64,000 nucleotides of DNA, taken from contig CALUSL010000008.1 in assembly GCA_944323425.1 (NCBI GenBank), positions 18,819 to 82,818 of the forward strand. The letters run 5' to 3'. Under the pieces are notes generated by a model. The model saw only the letters and a list, made by a program, of their open reading frames with translations. It had not been told where the DNA came from and did no database searches. This DNA is from Candidatus Gastranaerophilales bacterium (GTDB taxonomy: Bacteria; Cyanobacteriota; Vampirovibrionia; Gastranaerophilales; Gastranaerophilaceae). Each line of letters starts with the position of its first letter. Position 1 is the first letter of the stretch. Made by a program: the position numbers and the translations under genes. Below are positions 8,971-18,115 of this stretch, piece by piece.

Positions 8971-9097
8971 AATACACCATTGTGTCATAAATATAATTTT
9001 TAAGTATATTTTGTTTTTTATTAAAAAAAACAGATGTTTTATTGTTGTAACTTTCAACAACCCCAACATCTGCAGCATATGTTATTCTCTCACTCAT
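8930..9097 (-). CDS. possible 55-residue small protein, unproven
   Basis: An ATG-started frame of 55 codons on the minus strand in the gap between the kinase and slt. It overlaps the last 41 bases of the kinase gene. The product would begin M-S-E-R-I-T-Y-A-A-D-V-G. No ribosome-binding site precedes it, and a terminator-like hairpin lies inside it, so it may simply be chance. Confidence 0.15.
   Translation of the reverse strand: MSERITYAADVGVVESYNNKTSVFFNKKQNILKNYIYDTMVYSIPAISFSEELKL
9023..9072 (-). terminator. hairpin followed by T8 on the minus strand
   Basis: CAGATGTT (9031-9038) pairs with AACATCTG (9065-9072), with an inner TTGTTG/CAACAA stem. On the minus strand it is followed by eight T. 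No minus-strand gene lies to its right before the plus-strand slt gene, so if it terminates transcription it ends an unannotated minus-strand RNA. Confidence 0.4.
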
Positions 9098-9216
9098 AAC
9101 TTTTATTTATTCCATTTGATTACTTTAACAATATCTGATTAAATGTTGTAAAATACCTTGCTCTTTTGGGAGGTTTTAAGGATACTTAATATATGGATTT
9201 GAATTAGATGTTTTAA

Positions 9217-11322
9217 ATGAAAAAGAATAGTATGCGGGATTGGAAAAAAATATTAAAGTTTATAGTTATAACAGCTGCATTTGCGATTTTAATTTTAATT
9301 GCATTTTATAAGGTCTATAATATGTCCGTAATTTCGGATAAAGACTTTATCACTTACCATCAAGGTCTTGAATATCTAGAAAAAAAAGACTATGAAAATG
9401 CATATTTTAATTTCAGCAATGTTTCAAAAACATCAGCCTTATATGAAATTGCTCTTTTAAGACAGGCACTCTGTGCAGATGAACTAAAAGATACGGAAAC
9501 TGCAGTAAAAAAATATCATTTTTTCATTGAGCGTTTTCCGGAATCAATGTTTATAGAAAAAGTATACTATGCACTTGCACAGAATTACTTTCGTCAGGAA
9601 GAATTTAAAAAAGCAGAAAAAACTTTTAATGCTATTCTAAAAAATTATCCAGAAAGTGATTACAAAACAGCATCAAACTATTATCTGGGACTGATTAGCA
9701 AAGAAAAAAATCCTCTCAGAGCAAAAATGTATTTCCTCTCATATATAAAAGATGCACCTGACGGCAGATATGCTATAAACAGTCTGCAGGAGCTATTAGC
9801 GCTTAAAATACCGGTAACAAAAGAACCTGAAAAAAATCAAACTCTTTTTGAAAATTTAACTCTCCAAAAAGAAGAAAATTCAACACAGGAACAAAATACA
9901 GAAGAAATTAAATTTACACAGTATGAAAATAAGTTAATAGGCAGAGCCTTTTTTATGAACGGTATGTATAATGATGCGCTGGAGTTTCTTAATCTTGCTG
10001 ATATGAAAACCAACTGGCATTATTTGTATATAATTTATAAAAATTTAAAACAAAATGAAAAAGCAAACGAAATTTTCATAAACGGATATATGAATTTTTC
10101 AATAAATATAGAAGATAAAGAACTGTATAAAACTCTGGATACATTTGCCGCCTCATATCCTGCAGGTGAAAAACATGGATGGTACAGAGCACTGGAGCTT
10201 GCTAAAGAGAATAAAGCAAAAGGCTGCGATTACATTCTATATAAACTATCTTTGCTTGAGGATAATTCTATAAAAAACATATTTTATAAAGAAATATTCA
10301 CAGATTTTCCAAACAGCAAATTTGCCCCTGAATCACTGGCAAATTTGTTCTGGAATGAATACCAAAAAGGTAACTACCAGGAGGCATTAAAAATAGGACG
10401 GGTTCATCTTAATCACTATAGCGACTCCCTGTCTGCACCAAGAGTAACCTACTGGATGGGAAAAATATCAGAAAAGACTAATAACAGAAATATGGCAAAA
10501 ACATATTATCAAAGAGTTATGTCCAAATATCCTGATACTTATTACGCATTTCGCGCCCATAAAAAACTCGGTTTTCACAAATCACACGGCTGGGCAACAA
10601 AGCCATACAGACGTCTGCCCGAAGAAGAAATAGACATACATTTCCCTATCGAATATACAAGTTTAACTAACGATAAATCTACATTGATTAACACTATATT
10701 GAAAACAGGTGATTTTGAGCTTTTGAATGGCATAGAAGATGATAATAAAGTTTTACAAAGCTGGTTAAATTATAAAAGGGGTAAATTTGCTACATCCGGC
10801 ACGCTCGCAAGAGATGCAATAGAAGAAATGCCTGAAAAACCTTCATTTTCGGATAATATATATAAACTTGCCTATCAGTTGCACTATCAAGAATTGATTA
10901 ACAAATATGGTCAGCTGTATAACATAGATTCATATCTAATTGCAGCATTAATAAGAGAGGAAAGCTATTATAACGCAAAAGCCGGAAGTGGTGCTGGTGC
11001 AAAAGGACTCATGCAACTAATGCCGTCTACAGCAAATTATATTGCACATAAGTCCGGCATAAGATACAATTACCTGCTGGATCCAGAGGATAATATAAAA
11101 CTCGGCTGCGCATATATTGATTATCTGAAAAATTCTCACAAACATAATGATTTGTTTGCTATTGCATCATACAACGGAGGTCCTAACGCCGTCAGCAGCT
11201 GGAAAGAGAATTTAGATTATGAAAACTTTGATGAATTTGTTGAAAATATCCCCTACCCTGAAACAAGAGATTATGTAAAAAAAGTTTTCAGAACATATTG
11301 GATTTACACAAACATTTATTAG
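9217..11322 (+). CDS. slt: soluble lytic transglycosylase-like protein (Slt70 type)
   Basis: 701 residues. There is an N-terminal membrane anchor at about 13-33, then a long alpha-superhelical region of TPR-like repeats (about 40-550). A C-terminal SLT domain has the catalytic Glu at about 582 in A-L-I-R-E-E-S, followed by G-A-K-G-L-M-Q-L-M-P and A-S-Y-N-G-G-P. It cleaves peptidoglycan between MurNAc and GlcNAc, forming 1,6-anhydroMurNAc, on the periplasmic side. It sits next to the convergent mur/fts cluster. No ribosome-binding site is seen before the chosen ATG, and an in-frame ATG five codons later is possible. Confidence 0.9.
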   Translation: MKKNSMRDWKKILKFIVITAAFAILILIAFYKVYNMSVISDKDFITYHQGLEYLEKKDYENAYFNFSNVSKTSALYEIALLRQALCADELKDTETAVKKYHFFIERFPESMFIEKVYYALAQNYFRQEEFKKAEKTFNAILKNYPESDYKTASNYYLGLISKEKNPLRAKMYFLSYIKDAPDGRYAINSLQELLALKIPVTKEPEKNQTLFENLTLQKEENSTQEQNTEEIKFTQYENKLIGRAFFMNGMYNDALEFLNLADMKTNWHYLYIIYKNLKQNEKANEIFINGYMNFSINIEDKELYKTLDTFAASYPAGEKHGWYRALELAKENKAKGCDYILYKLSLLEDNSIKNIFYKEIFTDFPNSKFAPESLANLFWNEYQKGNYQEALKIGRVHLNHYSDSLSAPRVTYWMGKISEKTNNRNMAKTYYQRVMSKYPDTYYAFRAHKKLGFHKSHGWATKPYRRLPEEEIDIHFPIEYTSLTNDKSTLINTILKTGDFELLNGIEDDNKVLQSWLNYKRGKFATSGTLARDAIEEMPEKPSFSDNIYKLAYQLHYQELINKYGQLYNIDSYLIAALIREESYYNAKAGSGAGAKGLMQLMPSTANYIAHKSGIRYNYLLDPEDNIKLGCAYIDYLKNSHKHNDLFAIASYNGGPNAVSSWKENLDYENFDEFVENIPYPETRDYVKKVFRTYWIYTNIY

Positions 11323-11326
11323 AACT

Positions 11327-12190
11327 TTATTCTTCTAATTTAATGTAAGGTGTATCCTCCCAGCTAAGATCAATGTATTTGACTTTTTTATTCAAAGTTT
11401 TTACTTCAGGTAAAATAGAAGTAATTCTTGTAATTCTTTGCAAAGTAGTACTGTTCATCTCGCCTATTCTAACTTTGACCGATTGTAGCTGCGCATATAT
11501 ATCTTTTGGGTTTCTGAAATCCAAATATTTTACTTTCTCATGACTGTATAACTCAAGCGCTTTTGCAAGAGTTTCAATTTTCTTTATTTTGGCAATATCC
11601 CATGTTTTATAGTCATCACCTTTTGTACCGTATGAAAGCACAAGAATTGTTTTGTAAGCAGGGTCTAATGGCATATATTCTCTGCCTATAAGTTTTCCTC
11701 CTTCTGCAAAAAATGCTATCGGTGCAACGTTTTCAGCAGGAGATATAGAAAGAATCGGTGTTCTTTCTATGATTATAATGTCAAGACGTGCAGGAAACCA
11801 GAATCTTCTGATATAAACTTCTTTAACAGGGTCAAGTGTTTCAAGCTCTTTTTCCAGTTTTTTTGTATTAAACAGATAAATAGGGCGCTGCGGCACCGGT
11901 GTACGTTGTAGTACAGACATAATTCGATAGGTTGGAGTTATTCTGTTACCAACAATTTCAAGTGCACGGTTGTGCGGATTATTAAAAGCTCCTTTATCAA
12001 GATACCACTGCGGCAATTTGTAAACCTTATAACCGGCAAATATCAACAACAAAACTATAATCAGTCTGATTAGCATGCGAACGCGTCTCAGAGTTATCTG
12101 GCTGCGGCGAACATGACGCTGCATCTGATTAATTTTGACTCTTCTGTCAATATTTATGTTATTGTCATATTTTTTCAGTCGTTTCTTCAT
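11327..12190 (-). CDS. ftsQ: FtsQ/DivIB-like cell division protein
   Basis: 287 residues: a basic cytoplasmic N-terminus (to about 38), one membrane helix (about 40-58), and a periplasmic part starting with a POTRA-like domain (L-E-I-V-G-N-R-I, then V-K-E-V-Y-I-R-R-F-W-F-P-A-R-L-D-I-I-I-I-E-R-T-P). The E-R-x-P ending of POTRA is typical of FtsQ. Position at the end of murC-murB-ddl strongly supports it, since this is the classical dcw order. It starts 2 bp after the ddl stop. FtsQ links FtsB/FtsL to early divisome proteins. Confidence 0.85.
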   Translation of the reverse strand: MKKRLKKYDNNINIDRRVKINQMQRHVRRSQITLRRVRMLIRLIIVLLLIFAGYKVYKLPQWYLDKGAFNNPHNRALEIVGNRITPTYRIMSVLQRTPVPQRPIYLFNTKKLEKELETLDPVKEVYIRRFWFPARLDIIIIERTPILSISPAENVAPIAFFAEGGKLIGREYMPLDPAYKTILVLSYGTKGDDYKTWDIAKIKKIETLAKALELYSHEKVKYLDFRNPKDIYAQLQSVKVRIGEMNSTTLQRITRITSILPEVKTLNKKVKYIDLSWEDTPYIKLEE

Positions 12191-12192
12191 AT

Positions 12193-13152
12193 TTATTTAT
12201 TCAGACCGGCACCGTTTAAAATAATTTGTACAAGGTTTTCATAACTTATCCCCATTGCTTTTGACTGTGCAGGCAAATCGCTTAAATCAGTCATTCCGGG
12301 GCTGGTATTTATTTCCAGCACATAAGGAACGTTATCGCTGACCAGAAAATCTACTCTGCTGACACCGCGGCATCCGCAAGCTTTAAAAGCTTTTACGGCT
12401 ATGTCTTTTACTTTTTGGGTCATGTCGTCTGAAAGTTTGGCAGGTATAATAAACTCTGTCATTCCCGCAGTATATTTAGCTTCATAATCATACCATTCTG
12501 TTTTGGTGTTGAATTCAATAATTTCTGTTGCAAACAGTTCATCTCCATCTTCCAAAACACCAACGGTCAAGCTTTTTCCATCCAGATATTCTTCGACGAG
12601 TACATCCTGATTGTATTTTAAAGATTTTTTAAAACATTCTTCCATTTCTTTTTCATCAGAGACTTTAAACATACCCAGACTTGAGCCTTCTGATACCGGT
12701 TTTAGCATCATCGGATATTTTAGTTCTTTGATTTTTTCGCAGTAATCCTCATTTTTTTTGATTAGAACAGATTTTATTAAAGGAATATCAAAGTTTCTTA
12801 AAACGTTTTTTGTATAATCTTTATTCATACAAACAGAACTTGCTGTCACTCCGCAACCGGTATACGGAATTTCTAAAATTTCCAGAAGTCCCTGTATACA
12901 GCCATCTTCTCCATAACGACCATGCATAGCATTGTATACAACTTCTATTTTTTTATCTATTAATACCTTTGATATGTTCTTGTCTATATCTATAAGTTCT
13001 ACATTTTTATAGCCCAACTTTTTTAAAGCCTCGAAAATATTTTTTCCGGAGCGTAGAGAAATTTCTCTTTCGCTTGAAGGACCGCCGCAGATTACTGCTA
13101 TTTTTTTATTTTCATCTATTAACTTTTTTATTTTTTTAACATCGTATTCCAT
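12193..13152 (-). CDS. ddl: D-alanine--D-alanine ligase
   Basis: 319-residue ATP-grasp enzyme that joins two D-Ala for the peptidoglycan stem peptide. Visible motifs are G-G-P-S-S-E-R-E-I-S-L-R-S-G at the N-terminus, H-G-R-Y-G-E-D-G-C-I-Q-G, K-P-V-S-E-G-S-S-L-G-M, E-E-Y-L-D-G-K, and the metal-binding E-I-N-T-S-P-G-M-T near the C-terminus. The gene start overlaps the end of murB by 25 bp, indicating translational coupling in the mur operon. Confidence 0.95.
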   Translation of the reverse strand: MEYDVKKIKKLIDENKKIAVICGGPSSEREISLRSGKNIFEALKKLGYKNVELIDIDKNISKVLIDKKIEVVYNAMHGRYGEDGCIQGLLEILEIPYTGCGVTASSVCMNKDYTKNVLRNFDIPLIKSVLIKKNEDYCEKIKELKYPMMLKPVSEGSSLGMFKVSDEKEMEECFKKSLKYNQDVLVEEYLDGKSLTVGVLEDGDELFATEIIEFNTKTEWYDYEAKYTAGMTEFIIPAKLSDDMTQKVKDIAVKAFKACGCRGVSRVDFLVSDNVPYVLEINTSPGMTDLSDLPAQSKAMGISYENLVQIILNGAGLNK

Positions 13153-14042
13153 AGTTCTTCTTCTTCTCTGTCTTTTATCCCAATAAATTTAACTTCAGGC
13201 TCTAATTCTATTGTGTATTTCTCTTTAACCATATTATACATTTTATTCATAATATGTGAAATATCTTTAGAAACCGCATTTCCCGTATTTATGACAAAAT
13301 TGGCATGTCCATTCCACACCTTTGCTCCACCGTAAGACAATGTTTTTGCACCTGCAAGTTCAAGCAAACGACCTGCCGAATCATTCGGCGGATTTTTAAA
13401 TGTGCTGCCGGCATTCGGAAGTGTAAGATTAGGCTGCTTGTTTTTTCTAAATTCTGTATTCCTACCCATTAAAGCTCGAATTTTTTCTTTGTCATCAGAT
13501 TTTAATTCAAATTTAGCCTGCAAAAGAATATAATCTTTTTTGTCCAAAATCGAACTTCTATAGTTGAACTCAAGCTCCTCTTTGTTTAAGTTCAAAACAG
13601 TTTTACTATTCATATCAAAAACTTTTGCGCCTATGCAGGTATCAGAAACAGCTTGACTGTGCGCTGATGCATTCATATGAACAATACCGCCTACTGTCCC
13701 AGGAAAACCAATCATAAACTCAAAACCGCTCAAACCGTGTTTTTGTACTTCCTGGGAAAGAAAAGGTGCTTTTACACCGCATTCAGCGGTAATAACCGTA
13801 CCGTTTATTTCATAATTTCTCAAATCCGTTGTTATTATCACATCACCATCTACTCCCTTAGAGGATATTAAAACATTTGAACACCCCCCAAGGATAACAG
13901 GATTTTCGAGTGTTGTGAGCAAATATACAAATTCGTTCTCAGTTTTGGGAAACCAGACCTTTTTTGCACATCCACCGATTTTAAAAGTCGTATGACGTTT
14001 TAGTTCATAATTTTCAAAACATTTGATATTATCTATATCCAT
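13128..14042 (-). CDS. murB: UDP-N-acetylenolpyruvoylglucosamine reductase
   Basis: 304-residue FAD enzyme that reduces UDP-GlcNAc-enolpyruvate to UDP-MurNAc. FAD-binding features are H-T-T-F-K-I-G-G and L-G-G-C-S-N-V-L-I-S, then G-F-E-F-M-I-G-F-P-G-T-V-G-G. The proton-donor Ser lies in N-A-G-S-T-F-K-N-P. Length and the G-S-T-F-K form fit the type II (Bacillus-like) MurB. Its ATG overlaps the murC stop codon (TAATG). Confidence 0.95.
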   Translation of the reverse strand: MDIDNIKCFENYELKRHTTFKIGGCAKKVWFPKTENEFVYLLTTLENPVILGGCSNVLISSKGVDGDVIITTDLRNYEINGTVITAECGVKAPFLSQEVQKHGLSGFEFMIGFPGTVGGIVHMNASAHSQAVSDTCIGAKVFDMNSKTVLNLNKEELEFNYRSSILDKKDYILLQAKFELKSDDKEKIRALMGRNTEFRKNKQPNLTLPNAGSTFKNPPNDSAGRLLELAGAKTLSYGGAKVWNGHANFVINTGNAVSKDISHIMNKMYNMVKEKYTIELEPEVKFIGIKDREEEELWNTMLKK

Positions 14043-15433
14043 TAAACACCTGCTTTTCTTGAAGATTCTATAGCCTTTCCTATTTTGGTGATATCTCCAG
14101 CTCCCAGCGTAATAACAAAATCTCCGCTTTTTAATTCCGGTGCAATCTTTAAAGCAGCCTCATCAACAGAACCAGAAATATATTTTGCATTATTACTGTT
14201 CATAGCCTGCACAAACTTTTCAGAATTAATGCCCTCAATCGGATCCTCTGATGCTGCATAAACATCCAGAACAAACAATTTATCCACAGAATCGAAACAC
14301 TTTAGAAAATTGTTCCACAGACCTTTCAAACGCGAGTATCTATGAGGCTGAAATATTGCGACAAGCCTTCCTGTTGATGCATTTTTTGCGCTTTCAAGTG
14401 TTGTTTTTATTTCTGACGGATGGTGAGCATAATCATCGATTATTTTTATGCCCTCAAATTCTGAAACCTTCTGAAAACGCCTTCCCATGCCAGAAAAATG
14501 TTCAAAATGGGGTTGAATTAAAGAAAACTCAACTCCGCTTTCCAATAATGCCGCGCAAACAGCTACTGAATTGTATACATTATGTTTGCCTGGTATAGTC
14601 AATTTTATATTGCCAATTATTTGTCCGTCTTTTTGTAAACAGAATTCTGAACCAAACTCATGGTATTCAATATTTACTGCCATGTAATTTGCATCTTTTA
14701 ATCCAAATGTTACAAATTTATATTCAGGATTTTGTTCCATTAATTTTTTGATTCCATTGCAATCATTGTTCACAATAACCTTTCCACTTTTCTCAACATG
14801 TGAAAGATGGATTTTAAATGTATCAAGCAATTCTTGAAAGCCATCTTTGTAAAAATCTACATGGTCTATCTCAAGATTGTTTATTACACTGATATATGGT
14901 GAATATTTTACGATAGTACCGTCTGATTCATCGAGTTCTGCGACAAAATAATCTCCATCAGATGCTTTGGCATTTGTATTTAATTCCGGAATTATTCCTC
15001 CTACACAGTATGAAGGCTGTAATCCTGCTTTTTCCAATACATACGTGGATAAACCGCTTGTTGTTGTTTTGCCGTGCGTTCCTGAAAAACCCAAAAATTT
15101 CTGTTTTTTCTCTCTTCCAAAACCTTCTGAAATCATTTTCAAAATGTCAGAGCGATGATAAATTTTCAGTCCAAGTTCTTTTGCTCTGACTTTTTCCGGA
15201 TTTGTTTCTCTGATAGCAGTAGATGCAACAACAATCATATCAGATTGAATATTTTCAGCGCTGTGACCTATAGTTATTTTTGCACCTAATTTTTCCAGTT
15301 CTTTTACATATTTGCTGTCCTTTATATCGGATCCGCTGACTGTACATCCTAATTCAAGCAAGTATTTTGCCAATCCGCTCATTCCAATTCCACCGATGGC
15401 AATAAAGTGAAATTTTTTATTTTTCATATCCAT
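14042..15433 (-). CDS. murC: UDP-N-acetylmuramate--L-alanine ligase
   Basis: 463-residue Mur ligase. N-terminal UDP-binding domain has G-I-G-G-I-G-M-S-G-L-A. The central ATP-binding domain has G-T-H-G-K-T-T-T-S with E-L-D-E-S-D-G and N-N-L-E-I-D-H. A C-terminal domain includes D-D-Y-A-H-H-P-S-E-I. It adds L-Ala to UDP-MurNAc in the cytoplasm and is the first gene of the minus-strand murC-murB-ddl-ftsQ operon. GAAGAG precedes the ATG. Confidence 0.97.
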   Translation of the reverse strand: MDMKNKKFHFIAIGGIGMSGLAKYLLELGCTVSGSDIKDSKYVKELEKLGAKITIGHSAENIQSDMIVVASTAIRETNPEKVRAKELGLKIYHRSDILKMISEGFGREKKQKFLGFSGTHGKTTTSGLSTYVLEKAGLQPSYCVGGIIPELNTNAKASDGDYFVAELDESDGTIVKYSPYISVINNLEIDHVDFYKDGFQELLDTFKIHLSHVEKSGKVIVNNDCNGIKKLMEQNPEYKFVTFGLKDANYMAVNIEYHEFGSEFCLQKDGQIIGNIKLTIPGKHNVYNSVAVCAALLESGVEFSLIQPHFEHFSGMGRRFQKVSEFEGIKIIDDYAHHPSEIKTTLESAKNASTGRLVAIFQPHRYSRLKGLWNNFLKCFDSVDKLFVLDVYAASEDPIEGINSEKFVQAMNSNNAKYISGSVDEAALKIAPELKSGDFVITLGAGDITKIGKAIESSRKAGV

Positions 15434-15544
15434 ATTTATAACTCTTCATTCCGTTAGCTATTTTCTTTTATTTTATTACAAAAAAGCTTTTTTATAAGGA
15501 TAAATTTAGAGTTTAGAATTGTAACAGTGTTTGTTTTTTTAGCT

Positions 15545-15571
15545 TAAAAGTTATTTAAATTGGGAATATAA
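15545..15571 (+). promoter_or_regulatory. candidate sigma-28 flagellar promoter
   Basis: TAAAAGTT (15545-15552), 11 bp, GAATATAA (15564-15571). This resembles the sigma-28 (FliA) consensus TAAAGTTT-N11-GCCGATAA (6/8 and 5/8). It would start transcription near 15577, giving a 25-nt leader to the ATG at 15603. Confidence 0.4.
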
Positions 15572-15602
15572 GACATGTACTATATTGAACGAGATTCTTG
15601 CT

Positions 15603-16415
15603 ATGTCATTAAGCGCAGTAATGCCAATATATATTGCCCAAACAGGGATTACCAGAGCGCAGGAAGCCCAACAGGAGGCGATACAGGAAATCGCCAGCGG
15701 ATTACTTGCGAACGTAAATCCTGCTGATGAGTACATCTCGCAAAAGCTGGAAACAGAAATTCGTGCAGCAAATCAAGCAATGTCAAATGCCCAAACGGGT
15801 ATTAACGTAACGGCTGTTGCCGACGCAGCACTGAATAATGTTTCCCAGTCACTGGGCAGAATTCGCGAGCTGGCTGTTCAGGCTTCTAATGGTGTATATT
15901 CTGACAGCCAGCGTAACGCCATTCAAATGGAAATAAATCAAAATGTAGAACAAATCAGACAAACTCTTGGCAATGCTACTTTTAATGGGAAAAATGTTTT
16001 AAATGTAGTTCCAACAGGGGGAAATCCGGCAGCCAGTATTAATTTTCAGGTAGGCACCGGATCTGGTTCGGAGTCAACGATTTCGTATGACCCGAACATT
16101 GCCCTTGATGAATTAAATTTTGATGTTACGACTCCTGATGGTGCACGTGCAGCACTGGATTCTATAGACAGCCTTATGGGAGACATAAATTCCAAAAGGG
16201 GAGAACTCGGAGCAACAAATGCAAAACTGCAAAGCTCAATTGAACAGCAGATGACAAACATGATGAACTCCACAGCTTCAAAAAGTTCCATGTCCGACGC
16301 AGATTACCTGAGCGCATTCCTGAAATTTAAACAGGCAGGAATCACTCAAGAAAGCCTAATTCAGGTAATAAAGTCGTCAATGCAGTCACAGGAATATCTG
16401 CTTAACTTGATTTAA
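15603..16415 (+). CDS. divergent flagellin / FlgL-like filament protein
   Basis: 270 residues with flagellin N- and C-terminal D0/D1 helices around a very short middle. The N-terminal half has E-I-A-S-G-L-L near residue 30, where flagellins have the S-T/S-G motif, then Q-T-G-I-N-V-T and I-R-E-L-A-V-Q-A-S-N-G-V-Y. The C-terminal half has I-N-S-K-R-G-E-L-G-A and K-S-S-M-S-D-A-D, but the last 30 residues depart from normal flagellin ends. It may be a minor flagellin or a hook-filament junction protein. The ATG at 15603 places the S-G motif at the family-typical distance; a TTG at 15585 would add six residues. It stands alone between operons and is followed by a terminator. Confidence 0.75.
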   Translation: MSLSAVMPIYIAQTGITRAQEAQQEAIQEIASGLLANVNPADEYISQKLETEIRAANQAMSNAQTGINVTAVADAALNNVSQSLGRIRELAVQASNGVYSDSQRNAIQMEINQNVEQIRQTLGNATFNGKNVLNVVPTGGNPAASINFQVGTGSGSESTISYDPNIALDELNFDVTTPDGARAALDSIDSLMGDINSKRGELGATNAKLQSSIEQQMTNMMNSTASKSSMSDADYLSAFLKFKQAGITQESLIQVIKSSMQSQEYLLNLI

Positions 16416-16478
16416 CAACGGTTTTGTCCTTGTAAAGAGAGTTGGCATCCTCATTACGATTGCAGTTCGACTAGCACT

Positions 16479-16513
16479 AAGTCCAAATTAAAGAAAATTA
16501 ATTCGGACTTTTT
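16479..16513 (+). terminator. terminator of the flagellin-like gene
   Basis: AAGTCC-AAATTAA pairs with TTAATTC-GGACTT (loop AGAAAA), followed by a short T run. It lies 64 bp after the stop codon. Confidence 0.75.
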
Positions 16514-16551
16514 CCTTTGCTGTAATGATTGATAATTATATAGAAATCTAT

Positions 16552-17187
16552 TTATTCCTGTGCCAGATATCTCAAAGCTTCTTTCAAGATTTCTTCAGAT
16601 GAATTTATTTTTTCTGCAGTATTAAGAGCAAGCTTTATTGCCTTTTTCGTTTCATCAGGAGAATATCCAAGCGATAGAAGCACAGCCTGTACTTCAGAAA
16701 CAGATTCATTAGAAATACTTTCCTGATTCTCTGTATCTTTTATGTCAGATATATCCACAGGAGCCGTTTTCTGCCAGTTTATCAATTTATCTTTCAGCTC
16801 TATTACTATTTTTTGAGCCATTTTAGGACCGACACCTTTTGCACGGGATAGTTCTTTATAATCTCCCCGAATTACTGCAGAAATAAGGTCATAACCGGAA
16901 AATTCATCGAGTAATACAAGCGCAACTTTCATACCCACTCCGGAAACGCTTAGTAAAATATTAAAGATATCTCTGTCTTCCCGGTTTAAAAATCCGCATA
17001 AAGTCATAGAATCCTCTCTGTGAATAAGGGTTGTATAAACTTTTATCTGCGAATTTTCTTCACCCGCAAGGTTTACTGTTCTCAGCGTTGTATTAATTAA
17101 ATAGCCTATATTTCCACATTCTACAATAATTGAAGCATTTTTTGCGGTTTGTTTTGAAACAAGTGTTCCCTTTATATAGTCGTACAT
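16552..17187 (-). CDS. ruvA: Holliday junction DNA helicase subunit RuvA
   Basis: 211 residues. N-terminal OB fold starts M-Y-D-Y-I-K-G. Two helix-hairpin-helix motifs are visible: V-S-G-V-G-M-K-V-A and A-K-G-V-G-P-K-M-A-Q-K-I-V-I-E-L-K-D-K-L. Domain III lies at the C-terminus (L-L-S-L-G-Y-S-P-D-E-T-K-K-A-I). RuvA tetramers bind Holliday junctions and load RuvB; ruvB is not in this window. The gene overlaps the end of bioB by 16 bp, so both are on one transcript. Confidence 0.95.
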   Translation of the reverse strand: MYDYIKGTLVSKQTAKNASIIVECGNIGYLINTTLRTVNLAGEENSQIKVYTTLIHREDSMTLCGFLNREDRDIFNILLSVSGVGMKVALVLLDEFSGYDLISAVIRGDYKELSRAKGVGPKMAQKIVIELKDKLINWQKTAPVDISDIKDTENQESISNESVSEVQAVLLSLGYSPDETKKAIKLALNTAEKINSSEEILKEALRYLAQE

Positions 17188-18089
17188 AATAATGTTTTCC
17201 CCAGTTTTTTTACTGTTTTTATGTCATCTTCGGGTTTTTTCCCGGTTGTCGTAAGATAATTTCCGGTTAAAATACCTTCAACACAATATTTTAAAGCAAG
17301 TTCCTGATGTTTTTCCGACAGTCTCATCCTGCCTCCGCAAAAACGCAAAACTGATTTCGGATTAGCAATTTTAAATATTGCAAGTGTTCTTAATATATTT
17401 TCTTCATCAATTTTGTCATGATAATTTTCAAATGGAGTTTCAGGTATTGGCATAAGTATATTAATAGGGATTGAATCCGGTTGAATTTCCGCCAGCTCAA
17501 TCGCCATTTCAACCCGCTGTTCAACAGTTTCACCCATGCCCAAAATCACACCACAGCACAATTCCATTCCGTATTTTTTTACAAGTCTACACGTATTCAC
17601 ACGCTCATCATATGTGTGCGTGGTACAAACTTCAGGATAATAAGATTTGCATGTATTTATATTGTGATGAAATCTCGTTAAGCCTGCATCGGCAAGGATT
17701 TCAGCCTGTTCTTCATTCAAAATGCCAATAGAAGCACAACTATTCAGCCCATCAATTTTATTTATTTCTTTTATCATTTCAACTATACGGTCAAAATCAC
17801 TCTCATCCGGAGTTTTTCCCGATGTCACTATAGCAAACCTCGATGCACCATGCTTTTTAGCGTCAATTGCCGCATTTTTTACCGTTTCTGTGTCCAGCAA
17901 AGGAAATGCATCGATATTTGTTTTGTAATAAGAACTTTGTGCACAGTATTTACAGTTTTGGGAGCATTTACCGTTTCTTGCATTCACAAGCGAGCAAAAT
18001 TCTATGTTATTTGTCATAAAATCCGCTGATTTTTTTAAAAGCTCCTCAAGCTCCAGATTGTACAGATTAAGTAAATCGCTTTTGTTCAT
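17172..18089 (-). CDS. bioB: biotin synthase
   Basis: 305-residue radical SAM enzyme inserting sulfur into dethiobiotin. The radical SAM cluster motif C-x3-C-x2-C is in G-K-C-S-Q-N-C-K-Y-C-A-Q-S. Downstream are the BioB segments F-H-H-N-I-N-T, C-C-G-V-I-L-G-M-G-E-T, P-I-N-I-L-M-P-I-P-E-T-P and G-G-R-M-R-L, and the C-terminal G-N-Y-L-T-T-T-G. No other biotin gene is nearby. Transcription from an extended -10 box just before the ATG suggests a leaderless or nearly leaderless mRNA. Confidence 0.93.
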   Translation of the reverse strand: MNKSDLLNLYNLELEELLKKSADFMTNNIEFCSLVNARNGKCSQNCKYCAQSSYYKTNIDAFPLLDTETVKNAAIDAKKHGASRFAIVTSGKTPDESDFDRIVEMIKEINKIDGLNSCASIGILNEEQAEILADAGLTRFHHNINTCKSYYPEVCTTHTYDERVNTCRLVKKYGMELCCGVILGMGETVEQRVEMAIELAEIQPDSIPINILMPIPETPFENYHDKIDEENILRTLAIFKIANPKSVLRFCGGRMRLSEKHQELALKYCVEGILTGNYLTTTGKKPEDDIKTVKKLGKTLLCTTI

Positions 18090-18097
18090 AATTCTAT

Positions 18098-18106
18098 ATT
18101 ATAACA
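18098..18106 (-). promoter_or_regulatory. extended -10 of bioB
   Basis: On the minus strand TGTTATAAT, with the hexamer at 18098-18103. Eight bases separate it from the bioB ATG, and there is no ribosome-binding site. Confidence 0.45.
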
Positions 18107-18115
18107 AAATTAGAT

